64,000 nucleotides of DNA from positions 552,822 to 616,821 of the forward strand of contig NZ_BMYY01000001.1 of assembly GCF_014652515.1 (NCBI RefSeq). The letters are read 5' to 3'. The notes beneath the pieces were generated by a model, which saw only the letters and a list, made by a program, of their open reading frames with translations, had not been told where the DNA came from and ran no database searches. A program made the position numbers and the translations under genes. The stretch is from Bacterioplanes sanyensis. Its GTDB lineage: Bacteria > Pseudomonadota > Gammaproteobacteria > Pseudomonadales > Oceanobacteraceae. Below are positions 20,001 through 29,007 of this stretch, in pieces; the stretch's first letter is position 1, and each line of letters opens with the position of its first letter.

Positions 20001-22873
20001 TCAAACATGCCGTCGTCCCAAATCACGTGGCCGGTCTTGATGTCGACCTCCCAAATACCCATGCCAGCGGCATCGCGGGCCAAGCTTAAGCGCTGATTGA
20101 GGGTGGCCAGTGCCTGTTCACTGCGTTTGCGCTCACTGATGTCGAGGTGGGTGCCGATCATGCGAAGGGGGTTGCCATCTTCTGACCATTCGATGACCTG
20201 GCCGGTATCCAACACCCAGATCCAGTGGCCCTCTTTATGGCGCATGCGCGCCTCGCACACGTAATACTCGCTTTCTCCTTGCCAGTGTTGCTGCAGCAGG
20301 CGCTCGGACTCGGCCAGATCGTCTGGGTGTGCCAGGGACATCCAAGTGTCGATGGTGGTGGGTTCCAGCTCAGCCAGTGAGTAGCCCACAATCTCAGCCC
20401 AGCGCTCATTAAACTGGGTTTTGCCGCTGTCCAGTTGCCAATCCCACACACCAACGGCAGTGGAGCGTAACACCAGCTCGTTGCGGTGCTGCTCCAGCAC
20501 TTGGTCGTTAATGTCTTGGAACGAACCGAACAAACGCACGCATTGGTCTTTCCTGAACTCTGCTTGGCCCCGAGCTTGCACCCAGATGTCGTGGCCATCG
20601 TAGGTGACGATTTGCAGTGTTTCATCCCACGGGGTGCCGTGCTCAATGGCTCGTTGCACGACTTCTTGAATACGCTCGCGGCTGGCGCCTGCCTTGTAAA
20701 ACTCAATACCTTGTTCCAGCGTAGGGACAAAGTCATCCGGTACTCGGTGAATGGCGCGGGTCATATCCGACCAGTACACCTCTTGCTCTACTAGGTTTAC
20801 TTCCCAGCCACCTATTCGCGCTTGCGTGCTGACTTGCTGCAGCAGGCGGTCTTGGCGCTGCAGCGCCTGTTGGCCTTGGGCGCGCCCGATCTCTAGCCCG
20901 ACCCACTGACTGATTAGCTGCACCAACTCCAGCTCTTGCGCAGAGAATGGTTGTGAGCGCAGCTCAGGGCCAGAGAAGTTAACGGTTCCCCGGCGCTGGC
21001 CTTGTATAAATAGGGGGCTGCCAACATAGGACTCTAATTTAAATTTTTGGTAGCAAGGATGTTCAGCAATGTCGCTATGGCCTGCGTGATGATAGGCAAT
21101 GGGGGCATTGGCCATCAGGGTGTGTACGCAGTAGGTATCGCCTAAATTAAACTGGTCGCCCCGACTGAGAGCACCTTCGGGGGCCTGAACGTAGCGCACG
21201 GTATAGGTGTTGCCCTGAATATCGCTGACAATGCCGATCGGCAGTTCAAAGACTCGACAGCCCAGCTCTAGCATCGCATTAATGCGCCGCTCTAAGTTGA
21301 GGTGGTTATCGGACGTGATCTGATGTAGCTCGGTTAACACCTGTTGGGTGCGCTGCTGCACACTGATATCTGTGCAAACATACATGGTGCCCTGCTGGCG
21401 GCGCAGTGGAATGACGGTGGCCTGTAACCAGAAGCTCTGGCAATGGCGGTCATGGCCATGAACAACGCCGGTCCAGCTCTGGCCTTGCTGCAGCGCGCGG
21501 TTGATGTGCCAGCCGCTGGTGCCAAAGGGTTCTGGGTCCAGCTCGTCTAGGGTTTTGTTCAACAGCTCTTCTGGTTGGTAACCACTGAGTCGACAAAAAT
21601 GCCGGTTGGCATTTTTAATACGACCATCGGGGCCGACCAACAAGATAATGCAATGCTGATCCAGCGCTTCTTTTTGATCGCTCAGTTGTGCCAAATGCTG
21701 ATGTGATTTGAGCAAGCTGTCGTTGATTAGGTCCTGCTGCTGCTGGTGGCGTTTGTTGTTGTTTTGCAGCTCTTGGCGTATTTGCTCCAGTTCGATAATA
21801 GAGCTACTGGCTGCGGTGGTCAGGGCGCTATCGGGCTGGCTGAGGCGCTGAATCGGAGCGGCCAAGTGGCGTGCCAGTAGGGCGGCGGCTGCGATTGAGA
21901 GTAGGGCTGCGGCCAGCACATAGAGGGCGACGGTATGCCATAGGTAGCGTGCCGCTTGAGATAGTTCAGCGGTTGGGGTTTCGGTGATGAGATACCAAGT
22001 CTGATCGGCGGCGCTAACGGTGTGGCGCATGCCCGTCACTGCTACACCATCGAAGGATAAATAGTCCGTCAGCCCCACGTCACTGAACTCTGTGGTCAGT
22101 GCCTTGTGTGCTTGGCCGCTGCTGGTGCTGTCGACGAAAGCTGGCAAGGGGGTGCGTAACTCACCTTGCTGGTTGACGATCAGGTTGCGGCGCTGGCCAT
22201 GAAGGGGGGCGACGATATGCTCAAGCTGGCTGAAATCCAGCTGCAGGGCCACTAAGCCTGCATCGCCTAGGGTGTCGACATACCAGCTGCTAAAGCCACC
22301 TGCCAGTGGCTGGGCCGTCGATAAATGATCGAGCCCGTCGCTCAGTGTCGCTTTAATGCTGGTGCTTAATGGCGATGGGCGCTTCTCTTGTAACAGGTTT
22401 TGGCCGAGCCAGGAGGTAGGGCGGGCGCTCAGCAGAACCGTGCCATCGCGGCTGATCAACAGTAAGTTATGAAATAGCTGGTCGTGCAGCGGCAATGCCC
22501 GAGTGCGCTGTTGATAGGCTTGGTGAATGCTTTGCCACAGTGGCGTGGCAATAAATTCTGGGGCTGGCAGTTGAGTTTTTTGCCAATGATCAACCAACCG
22601 CTGGGTGATGGTGTCCAGGCCTGCGCCGCGTGCGTACAAACGCGCATCGGCGAGGCGCATGTTTAGCCAGCGCTGCAGCAATTTGGCGTTTTGCTCTGCT
22701 TGTTGTTCAAACTGTTGGCGGGCTTTTTGTTCAAGCTGCTGACTGGCAAGCCAGAGGTTGATGCTGGCCACCGCCAGCATGGGCAGCATCACGATCAGCA
22801 GCAATCTGAGCAAGATAAAGCGCTGCAACGGAGAGCCGCGAGTGGCAGATGGTTGGGCGTTTGGCTTGGCCAT
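17048..22873 (-). CDS. Very large hybrid sensor histidine kinase (Cache-PAS-GAF-multiple PAS-HisKA-HATPase-REC-REC-Hpt)
   Basis: A 1,941-residue membrane sensor. Transmembrane segments near 20-42 and 310-333 flank a double-Cache-like periplasmic domain. Then come PAS (about 395-500), GAF (about 515-690, ending near VGLEIGR) and about four more PAS/PAC modules up to ~1,190 (WSDMTRAIHRVP, WDWQLDSG, WEVDIKTGH, NGVLVTSTEG). HisKA has [15 protein letters not shown] (about 1,199), the ATPase GNAIKFTE, DTGIGIP and GGTGLGLAI. One receiver is degenerate; the second has LLVEDNQINQ, LMDCQMPDMDGYEA and SKPVN (about 1,566-1,690). A Pro/Thr linker (NPTPNPTPK) leads to Hpt with AHTIKGAAANLG (about 1,800). 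It heads the operon with the diguanylate cyclase and response regulator. Confidence 0.93.
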   Translation of the reverse strand: MAKPNAQPSATRGSPLQRFILLRLLLIVMLPMLAVASINLWLASQQLEQKARQQFEQQAEQNAKLLQRWLNMRLADARLYARGAGLDTITQRLVDHWQKTQLPAPEFIATPLWQSIHQAYQQRTRALPLHDQLFHNLLLISRDGTVLLSARPTSWLGQNLLQEKRPSPLSTSIKATLSDGLDHLSTAQPLAGGFSSWYVDTLGDAGLVALQLDFSQLEHIVAPLHGQRRNLIVNQQGELRTPLPAFVDSTSSGQAHKALTTEFSDVGLTDYLSFDGVAVTGMRHTVSAADQTWYLITETPTAELSQAARYLWHTVALYVLAAALLSIAAAALLARHLAAPIQRLSQPDSALTTAASSSIIELEQIRQELQNNNKRHQQQQDLINDSLLKSHQHLAQLSDQKEALDQHCIILLVGPDGRIKNANRHFCRLSGYQPEELLNKTLDELDPEPFGTSGWHINRALQQGQSWTGVVHGHDRHCQSFWLQATVIPLRRQQGTMYVCTDISVQQRTQQVLTELHQITSDNHLNLERRINAMLELGCRVFELPIGIVSDIQGNTYTVRYVQAPEGALSRGDQFNLGDTYCVHTLMANAPIAYHHAGHSDIAEHPCYQKFKLESYVGSPLFIQGQRRGTVNFSGPELRSQPFSAQELELVQLISQWVGLEIGRAQGQQALQRQDRLLQQVSTQARIGGWEVNLVEQEVYWSDMTRAIHRVPDDFVPTLEQGIEFYKAGASRERIQEVVQRAIEHGTPWDETLQIVTYDGHDIWVQARGQAEFRKDQCVRLFGSFQDINDQVLEQHRNELVLRSTAVGVWDWQLDSGKTQFNERWAEIVGYSLAELEPTTIDTWMSLAHPDDLAESERLLQQHWQGESEYYVCEARMRHKEGHWIWVLDTGQVIEWSEDGNPLRMIGTHLDISERKRSEQALATLNQRLSLARDAAGMGIWEVDIKTGHVIWDDGMFELFGVRPESFNHSAQDWLNCVHPADREQAAEAFKRSVSDRHSMNSEFRIISHPDGLRYIQANAQVVTDDDGNAERVIGANYDITALRQQQQQAERALSLIEASLEATDNGVLVTSTEGRILRWNHRLLEMWRLQSHQLQGKTHKQLLQHIVPQLQRAQGVSQQMQELYANPEQGAFDLLECADGRVFERSSLPMMVEHQAIGRVWNYRDITSQQRNQKALIEARQQAEAALLAKSQFLASMSHEIRTPMNGIIGMLELMRNTPLTEEQQHRISLARSSAQSLLSLINDILDFSKIEAQKLTLAAERYDLVAMAGDCVEGLAQLAQDKDLELILDTSAIQCQHILGDEGRSRQVLTNLVGNAIKFTETGDIEVCLQTSAADKRPCRVEVAIRDTGIGIPADALASLFDAFSQVDASHSRRFGGTGLGLAIVRQLLQLMQGDIHVDSELGHGSVFTAHWYVDEGWSRQAASQPKRQILIVTSHSKLAHSISAMLSHLNADSTTCLTVEQALSQAKPGQFDTVLMDHSLALSENAQGQLASHQLQQQADCRLVMMTPMHFHSEPDALNQAGIDWWFPKPVTEQDLLRALDESASSRWQQRDSFLGQGSWQHLLLVEDNQINQLVASELLGAMGYRVSIADNGRQALALLQPSSDPIELILMDCQMPDMDGYEATRRIRAGEAGPAAAELPIIAMTANAMEGDKQSCLEAGMDDYLSKPVNVQAVQQKLNQWLQAPIPNPTPNPTPKAAAAIDAPSPTSPAAPKSTHRSEAQRETVNEADTSQGEVTQNKETIEPIWLSDEALQRMMGNETLLKRLLDLFLQEQPGRIEALKQSQQQGNGPAINAEAHTIKGAAANLGAEQVRRLAEQLEHNSRQAPDDDHSTAIAELEQAIQRFSLHIQSLQAADEPAKQPSPSRDQLSEADIAELRQLQIELELANYIDSNDYAVLHTELSEPALAQQLLTIRQAIDRFDSETANAQLQAVLRRFS

Positions 22874-22944
22874 GCAGGGGCGCCAGGACGAAGAATGTTT
22901 CTACAGCCTAGCCCAGTCGTACATGCCTGCCAGATATGTCAGTT

Positions 22945-23184
22945 TTATGGCTTGCCCGACAGAGAACGGTCGATGTAAGGCTCTGCTTGGCTGGCATCGA
23001 GTTGATCATCTAAGGCAGGCTCGCGGTTGGCGCGCAAAGCCACCCAGGCGGAAACATCCTGTTGCCACTCACTCATGGGGCGCAGCTCCGGCGCCGCCAG
23101 CAGTTTGGCTTCGGTACCTTTGCGGGCAAACACCAGCAGGTGGCGCACGCGATAGGCACGCATGGGGGGGATCTCTCTGGGCAT
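22945..23184 (-). CDS. Small hypothetical protein
   Basis: A 79-residue basic/acidic mixed protein with no signal peptide or membrane segment and no family I recognise. The ATG at 23184 sits 4 nt after GGAGG, and a second in-frame ATG follows at codon 8, so translation is plausible. It stands alone between the metal-efflux operon terminator and the large kinase gene, on the same strand as both. Composition (RVRHLLVFARKGTEAKL near the start, an acidic second half) suggests a folded cytoplasmic protein rather than noise. No function is proposed. Confidence 0.5.
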   Translation of the reverse strand: MPREIPPMRAYRVRHLLVFARKGTEAKLLAAPELRPMSEWQQDVSAWVALRANREPALDDQLDASQAEPYIDRSLSGKP

Positions 23185-23225
23185 CTGGCCTCCGCCACGG
23201 TTTTAATCGAGGGCGGCTTTATAGC

Positions 23226-23256
23226 AAAAAAAACACCGCCACGCATGGTGGCGGTG
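23226..23256 (-). terminator. Rho-independent terminator of the metal-efflux operon
   Basis: On the minus strand a 9-bp GC-rich stem (CACCGCCAC pairing with GTGGCGGTG, loop of 5) is followed directly by eight T residues. It lies about 20 bp beyond the stop of the RND pump gene. Confidence 0.93.
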
Positions 23257-23276
23257 CGGTGACCTTGCCTGTTGAA

Positions 23277-26200
23277 TTACCCTTGCGAAGGGCTAAAACG
23301 GCGGTAAAACACCGGCAGCACAATCAGCGTTAATAGCGTTGACGTCAGCAAGCCGCCGACAATGACCGTGGCCAACGGCCTTTGAATCTCGGCGCCGACG
23401 CCTTGACTTAGCAGCATGGGTATTAACCCCAAGGCCGAGGTGATGGCCGTCATCAACACCGGGCGCAAACGCGACACGGCGCCCTCGATAATGGCTTCAT
23501 CTAGGACTTGGCTGGATGTTTGACGCTGGCGTTGCTGGTTGATTTGTGACACCAGCACCACGCCATTGAGTACCGCCACACCAAATAAGGTAATAAAGCC
23601 CACTGAGCTGGGGACGGATAAATACTGACCGCTGAGCCACAGCGCCCAAATCCCGCCGATGGCGGCCATGGGGACATTGGCCAAAATCAACAGCGTTTGC
23701 CCCAAGTGGCCAAACGCCAGATACAACAGCAGGGCAATCAGCGCCAATGCCAGCGGTACCACTAATAGTAGACGTTGCTGGGCGCGTTGCTGGCTTTTGA
23801 ACTGGCCTCCTAGCTCAACTGAATAGCCTGTGGGCATGTCGACTTGCTGTTGGATGCGCTGGCGAATATCGGCCACCACGCTGCCCATATCGCGGCCTTC
23901 GACGTTGGCTTGAATCACCACCCGACGCTGGACATCGTCGCGGCGTATTTGCGGTGGACCGGCTTCGATGTTGACCTCGGCGACGTCTTGCAGTCGCAGC
24001 CAAGCGCCGCTGGGGCTGATCAACGGCAGCTGCGCAATGGCGTCTACCTGATGGCGGCTTTCCTTGGCCAGGCGCACATAAATGTCGTAGCGCTCGTTGC
24101 CTTGGATGATTTGCCCAGCACTGGCGCCACCTAAGCCATCGCGCACCAAAGCCAGCACATCTGCCACGGCCAGCCCGTAGCGCGAGAGTGCTTCACGATT
24201 CGGCCGCACCACCAATTGCTGTTCGCCGGCAATGGGTTCTAAAGCGACATCGCGAGTGCCATCGACCTGCTTGACCTGCTCGGTAATGGCCAGGCCGGTT
24301 TGCTCCAGTTGCGCCAGGTCAGGACCAAACAGCTTGATGGCCAGCTGAGCTTTAACGCCGGAGAGCAGTTCATCGACGCGGGTGGCAATGGGTTGTGAGA
24401 AGTTAAACAACAGCCCTGGGTGCTGCTCTAACTTGGCTTGCATCGCTTGCTGCAGTTCCACGCGATTGCTAGCGCTTTGCCACTGAGCAACGGGTTTAAG
24501 GCCGATGTATATTTCGATATTGCTGACCGGCTCCGGGTCGCCACCCACTTCAGCACGACCGATGCGCGACATGGCGTAGGTGACCTCTGGGAAGGTCATT
24601 AATAACGCTTCGAGTTTGGGCGCGACAGTCAAGGCGGTATCTAGGCTGGCTGAAGGCGCCAGCGTAACGCGCAAGTTGAGGGTGCCTTCCTCCAGTTCAG
24701 GCACGAACTCGGTGCCTAAACGCGGCAGCAAAGCGCTGGTGGCCAGCAGCAACGCCAACACCGCTGCCAACACCGCACGCGGCCGCTTTAAGAGGCGCTG
24801 CAGCACAGCGCGATACTGCCGTTGCCAAGTGTCGATCCAGGCGTTGCGACGCAGTCGTGGCGGGGTTTTAAACAGGTAAGCCGCCAGTGCCGGAATCAGC
24901 AGCAGCGCGGTAAACAGTGCCGCCAACAGCGCCAGCATAATGCTGATGGCCATGGGCTGGAACAGCTTGGCTTCCACGCCTTCAAAGGCGAACAGCGGCA
25001 GAAACACCACCAAAATAATGCTGCTGGCAAAAAACACCGGCCGTGCGACTTGCTGGCAAGCCTGACCAATGCGCTGCTGCGGACTGTTTTGCTCTGGCTC
25101 TTGCTCATCCTGCTGCAGTTGGCGGGTAAGGTGCTCTGTCATCACCACGGCGCCATCGACCAGCATGCCAATGGCGACGGCCAAGCCTCCCAGCGACATT
25201 AAGTTGGCCGACAACCCCAGCAACGCCATGATCATCAATGCCAAGCCAATGGATACTGGAATCGATAACAGCACCAGCAAGGTGGCACGTAGGTTTAATA
25301 AAAAGAACGCCAGCACCACCACGATCAAAGCAAAGGCAATCAACAAGGCGTCGACCACGGTCATCACCGCTTGGTCGATCAGGCTGGATTGGTCGTAGTA
25401 GGGCTGCAAACGCACGCCGTCTGGCAGAGCTTGCTGAATGCGGGGCAGGCGCTCTTTGATGGCATCGATGGTGGCCTTGGTGTTGGCGCCCATGCGCTTG
25501 AGCACAATGCCGGAGACCACTTCGCCTAACGGTTCGGCGGAGCCGTCGGACTGGCGCTGACTCATGGTGACGGCGCCTTGGCGAATCTCGCCGCCAAGTT
25601 CGACGCGCGCCAAATCCGACAGGCGAATGGTGGTGCCGTCGACGGTTTTAATCGCCAGTGATTTTAATTGCGCTAAGCCTTGCTGGCCGCCATCCAGCCA
25701 ACCCATGCCGCGAATCACCAGCTGCTCCTGGCCACGGGGCATGTACCAGCCACCAACATTCAGGTTGTTGGCGGCGATGGCCTCCATCACCTGTGGTTGC
25801 GTTATTTGATAGGCCAGCAAGCGCTCCGGCAGCAAATTGACTTGGTACTGGCGCACTTCGCCGCCAAACGACAGCACTTCGGTCACGCCCTCCGCTGGCA
25901 TCAGCAGCAGTTTGACCAGCCAATCGTTGAGGCTGCGCAGCGCCATAACGTCATAGCCGCTGTCTGGCTCAGCGATCAATAAGTATTGAAATATTTGCCC
26001 TAAACCCGAGGTGTTGGGCCCCATTTGTGGAATACCAACCCCCTGCGGGATCAACTCACGCGCTGCTTGCAGCCGCTCAAACACCAGCTGGCGGGCGAAA
26101 TAAATATCGGTGCCTTCTTTAAACACCACAGTCACACCAGACAGACCGGTTTTGGACACGGAACGCACTTCCTCGACATCGGGCAAGGCATACATGACCG

Positions 26201-26417
26201 CTTCAATCGGGTAGCTGATCAGCTGTTCGACTTCCTCGGCGGCAAGGCCGGGGGCTTCGGTATTGATGCTGACCTGGACATTGGTAACGTCCGGGAAGGC
26301 ATCTAAATTGAGCCGAGGGATCACCAGCATGGCGCACACACTGGCCGCCATCAGAGCCAAGAGCAGCAGCAAGCGCTGGCGCACGGCCCAGGCAATGGTT
26401 TGGTTTAACATGCGCAT
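23277..26417 (-). CDS. czcA: Heavy-metal efflux RND pump, CzcA-like
   Basis: A 1,046-residue inner-membrane proton antiporter of the HME-RND family with 12 expected membrane segments and two large periplasmic loops. Family features include INTEAPGLAAEEVEQLISYPIE near the start and the TM4 segment GGLAVAIGMLVDGAVVMTEH. The RVDELLSGVKAQLAIK stretch in the porter domain resembles the CzcA NELIAGV motif and lacks the CusA methionine at that place, which favours Zn/Co/Cd/Ni over Cu/Ag. The first Asp of the CzcA DFG...D motif is replaced by Ala, so the substrate remains uncertain. Two ATGs (26417 and 26411) compete: AGGAG lies 3 nt before the first and 9 before the second. It is the last gene of the czcC-czcB-czcA operon. 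Confidence 0.92.
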   Translation of the reverse strand: MRMLNQTIAWAVRQRLLLLLALMAASVCAMLVIPRLNLDAFPDVTNVQVSINTEAPGLAAEEVEQLISYPIEAVMYALPDVEEVRSVSKTGLSGVTVVFKEGTDIYFARQLVFERLQAARELIPQGVGIPQMGPNTSGLGQIFQYLLIAEPDSGYDVMALRSLNDWLVKLLLMPAEGVTEVLSFGGEVRQYQVNLLPERLLAYQITQPQVMEAIAANNLNVGGWYMPRGQEQLVIRGMGWLDGGQQGLAQLKSLAIKTVDGTTIRLSDLARVELGGEIRQGAVTMSQRQSDGSAEPLGEVVSGIVLKRMGANTKATIDAIKERLPRIQQALPDGVRLQPYYDQSSLIDQAVMTVVDALLIAFALIVVVLAFFLLNLRATLLVLLSIPVSIGLALMIMALLGLSANLMSLGGLAVAIGMLVDGAVVMTEHLTRQLQQDEQEPEQNSPQQRIGQACQQVARPVFFASSIILVVFLPLFAFEGVEAKLFQPMAISIMLALLAALFTALLLIPALAAYLFKTPPRLRRNAWIDTWQRQYRAVLQRLLKRPRAVLAAVLALLLATSALLPRLGTEFVPELEEGTLNLRVTLAPSASLDTALTVAPKLEALLMTFPEVTYAMSRIGRAEVGGDPEPVSNIEIYIGLKPVAQWQSASNRVELQQAMQAKLEQHPGLLFNFSQPIATRVDELLSGVKAQLAIKLFGPDLAQLEQTGLAITEQVKQVDGTRDVALEPIAGEQQLVVRPNREALSRYGLAVADVLALVRDGLGGASAGQIIQGNERYDIYVRLAKESRHQVDAIAQLPLISPSGAWLRLQDVAEVNIEAGPPQIRRDDVQRRVVIQANVEGRDMGSVVADIRQRIQQQVDMPTGYSVELGGQFKSQQRAQQRLLLVVPLALALIALLLYLAFGHLGQTLLILANVPMAAIGGIWALWLSGQYLSVPSSVGFITLFGVAVLNGVVLVSQINQQRQRQTSSQVLDEAIIEGAVSRLRPVLMTAITSALGLIPMLLSQGVGAEIQRPLATVIVGGLLTSTLLTLIVLPVFYRRFSPSQG

Positions 26418-26423
26418 TTGCTC

Positions 26424-27707
26424 CTAGTGGTTGTGCGGGTCAAAGCCGTCTTTGGCCAGTTGCGAGGCGACAAAAAACGCCCCCTGCATCACTAGGCGAG
26501 CGCCTTCTTCAATGCCGTGCACCTGCTGCCAGTCGCCAAAGCGCTGGCCCAGTTCCACCTCCTGCGCGCTGAAAGCATCGCTGTCGGTTTGCACAAAAAC
26601 CTGCCAATGACCATCCGGACTTGGCATTAAGGCCGACGCCGGCACCGCCAATACTGGCGGGCTGGTAAATGTCAGCTCGGCGGTGGCAAACATACCGGGG
26701 TGAAAGCGGTGATCTGGGTTGTTGATTTCTAAACGCACCTTGCGCGTGCGCGTGACCGGATCGATGGTGTGGGAATCCTGGCCAATACGGGCTTCAACCA
26801 GGCTGTCGCCAATGGCGACTCGTAACTGTTGGGCCTGAGTGAGCGACAGGTTTTCGCTAGCCGGCAAATGCACTTCGACCCAAAGTTGCTGTTCGTTGGC
26901 AATGCGCATCAAGGCGGTGCCGGCCGGCAGGTGCTGGCCCTGTTCAAACGGATCGCTCAAGACCGTGCCATCGACCTGGGCGCGCAGCTGATATTGGCCA
27001 AGCTGTTGCTGGCCGTTGCCTTGCAGAGCCTCGATGTCCGCTTGATTGAGGCCAAAGGCCTGCAGTTGCGCTTGGCTTTGCTCGTAATTAGAGCGTGCGC
27101 GGGTGTAGCGCTGCTCACCGACGGTGTTGCGCCCCAGCGATTGCACTCGCTGCCACTCTGAATGCGCTTGGCGATAACTGGCTTGGGCGGTGGCAACGTC
27201 GGCGCTAAACAAGGTGACCAGGGCTTGCCCGGCTTTGACGTGATCGCCTAACGCCACGTGCCGAGCCACGACAGAAGAGTCGCTGCGTGGGCTCAAGACG
27301 TAGGTCTGATAGGCATTGGCGACCACTTCTGCCGGCGCGCGCACGATGTGTGGCCGCGAGGTTCGCTGCAAGGGGGCGATTTCGAGTTCGGCCAGTTGCT
27401 GTTGCTGTGCGGTTAAATGGGCCGCGCTGGCGTGTTCAGTGTGATCGCCATCAGCATGCTCGTGCTTATCTGGGGTGTGCTCATCATGCTCGTCGCCTGA
27501 GTGGTTGTGATTGGCATGATCGTGCTCGTCGTCTTTGTGCTCTTTATGGGCATTGGCATGATCGGCGCTGTGGTCATGGTCGCCAGCCTGTTGCTGCTTG
27601 TGTGATGCGTGATCATGGCCGTTTGGGCTATGGGTTGAGTGGTCATCGCCGGCCAGCGCCAAGGCGGGTGAAGCCAGCAGCAGGGTCAAAGTCAAATTAC
27701 GAAGCAT
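26424..27707 (-). CDS. czcB: Periplasmic adaptor of the metal-efflux pump with His/Asp-rich N-terminal segment
   Basis: A 427-residue HlyD-type membrane fusion protein. A signal peptide (MLRNLTLTLLLASPALALAG) is followed by about 90 residues packed with His, Asp and Glu (HDHASHK, DHDHSADH, EHDHANHNHSGDE), a likely metal-binding or metallochaperone region. The adaptor core follows: barrel-sandwich (VLSPRSDSSVVARHVALGDHVKAGQALV), a short helical hairpin, and beta-barrel/membrane-proximal parts. The ATG at 27707 is chosen because GGAG precedes it and the signal peptide starts there; the frame is open 34 codons further upstream. It overlaps czcC by 11 bp and is 6 bp from czcA, so all three should be co-translated. 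The His-rich block is longer than in typical CzcB. Confidence 0.92.
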   Translation of the reverse strand: MLRNLTLTLLLASPALALAGDDHSTHSPNGHDHASHKQQQAGDHDHSADHANAHKEHKDDEHDHANHNHSGDEHDEHTPDKHEHADGDHTEHASAAHLTAQQQQLAELEIAPLQRTSRPHIVRAPAEVVANAYQTYVLSPRSDSSVVARHVALGDHVKAGQALVTLFSADVATAQASYRQAHSEWQRVQSLGRNTVGEQRYTRARSNYEQSQAQLQAFGLNQADIEALQGNGQQQLGQYQLRAQVDGTVLSDPFEQGQHLPAGTALMRIANEQQLWVEVHLPASENLSLTQAQQLRVAIGDSLVEARIGQDSHTIDPVTRTRKVRLEINNPDHRFHPGMFATAELTFTSPPVLAVPASALMPSPDGHWQVFVQTDSDAFSAQEVELGQRFGDWQQVHGIEEGARLVMQGAFFVASQLAKDGFDPHNH

Positions 27708-28932
27708 GGTGAGTCTCCACAGTGGCGGCAGGAAGAACGAAGGTGGGGAGTTGTCCGGCGCTGAGCCAGCGTTGCAAGTTAGCCAGTCGAGCTTGGCGTT
27801 GCAGTTCAATGCCGGCGCGTTGGCTGGCGGCCAGTTGATTCAGACTGCGCAAATAGTCGGCGCTGCTTAAGTCACCTTGCTGCCAGCGCTGGCGCAGAAG
27901 CTCGGCGGTATGGCTCAGGCGTTGCTGGCTGTGTTGGCGCCATTGTTGCCACTGTTGGTCGAAGTTGCGCCAGTTTTGCTGCGCTTGCTGCCATTGCTGC
28001 AGCAGTTGGCGGCGTTGGCCGCGATAATCGGCTTCCAAAGCCAATGCCTGTTGTTGCAGCGCCCGCTGCTCGGGGGCGTAGTCGTTACGAACATTGAGTG
28101 GCAGCGACAGGTTCAAACCGCTGACGGTTTGCTGATCCTCTTTGCCCACTGTGAGCCCTAGGGTGGGGCGGCTGCGACGATCACGCTGGGCGGCCAAGGC
28201 GGTGGCTTGCTGGGCTTGCCAGTGGGCTTTGGCCGTTTGGAGCAGCGGATGTTGGTCGACCTCAAACTCAGGCTGCGCTTGCTTTAACTGCTGCCAGGCC
28301 TGCTCTGGGGCGGCGTCCAGTTGACCCAGCCACCAGCGCCGTTGTTGCTCGGCTTGCAGTTGCTGTTGCTGACTTTGCGCCAGCGTTAGACGCTGCTCAG
28401 ATAGCGATAAAAACGCCAGTTCGGCATCCAGTTGGCCGACGTCGCCTTGTTGCTGGCGGCGCTGTATCAGCTGTTGCAGCTGCAATAAGCGCTGCTGCTG
28501 CTGCTCGGCCAGCTGTTGCTGCTGGCGGGCGGCCTGCCAGTTAACCTCGCTGCTTAAGGCATTAATCCATTGCTGCAGTTGTCGCCAGCGGTTGGTGGCA
28601 TGGCTGGCCGTCACTTGTTGTTGTGCTTGCTGCTGCAACGCTTGGCGGCTGTTCCAGACGTCCAGTTCTTGATTGAGACCCACTTGATAGCTGCGCTGGC
28701 CATTGCTGCGCTGCCATTCGCCTTCCAGCTCTGGGTTGAAACGCGGCAGGGCCGCTTGCTCTGCGCTGGCCTGAGTGCTGCTGTGGCGGGCCTGGGTGGC
28801 CTGCCAGTTGGGGTGTTGTTGCAATTGCGCTCTGGCTTGCGACCACCAGTTGCTGGGTGGTGTCGCTGCCAAAGCGGCAGGGGTGATCAGCGCCAGGCTC
28901 AAAATAGCCAGGCGATGGCGAAAACACATCAT
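27697..28932 (-). CDS. czcC: Outer-membrane factor of the metal-efflux pump (TolC/CzcC family)
   Basis: A 411-residue outer-membrane efflux protein. A signal peptide (MMCFRHRLAILSLALITPAALA) precedes two repeats rich in Gln and Ala helices, typical of the coiled-coil tunnel of TolC-type factors. Segments such as LPRFNPELEGEWQRSN and PTLGLTVGKEDQQTVSGLNLSLPL are the beta-barrel strands expected in CzcC. The first of two tandem ATGs (28932) has GGAG 7 nt upstream. The gene overlaps czcB by 11 bp. Glutamine content is very high and the coding DNA consequently shows many CTG/CAG runs, which are compositional and not a separate repeat. Confidence 0.88.
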   Translation of the reverse strand: MMCFRHRLAILSLALITPAALAATPPSNWWSQARAQLQQHPNWQATQARHSSTQASAEQAALPRFNPELEGEWQRSNGQRSYQVGLNQELDVWNSRQALQQQAQQQVTASHATNRWRQLQQWINALSSEVNWQAARQQQQLAEQQQQRLLQLQQLIQRRQQQGDVGQLDAELAFLSLSEQRLTLAQSQQQQLQAEQQRRWWLGQLDAAPEQAWQQLKQAQPEFEVDQHPLLQTAKAHWQAQQATALAAQRDRRSRPTLGLTVGKEDQQTVSGLNLSLPLNVRNDYAPEQRALQQQALALEADYRGQRRQLLQQWQQAQQNWRNFDQQWQQWRQHSQQRLSHTAELLRQRWQQGDLSSADYLRSLNQLAASQRAGIELQRQARLANLQRWLSAGQLPTFVLPAATVETHHAS

Positions 28933-29007
28933 TGATGTTCTCCAAACACAATAAATACGCATGTGCGGCGCGCCATTGCATGGCCGTAGCCGCTCGTTGT
29001 TGTCGAT

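Noticed and set aside
27877-28600. CTG/CAG-rich stretches suggesting triplet repeats
   Set aside because: They follow from the high glutamine and leucine content of the outer-membrane factor and are not in register as repeats.
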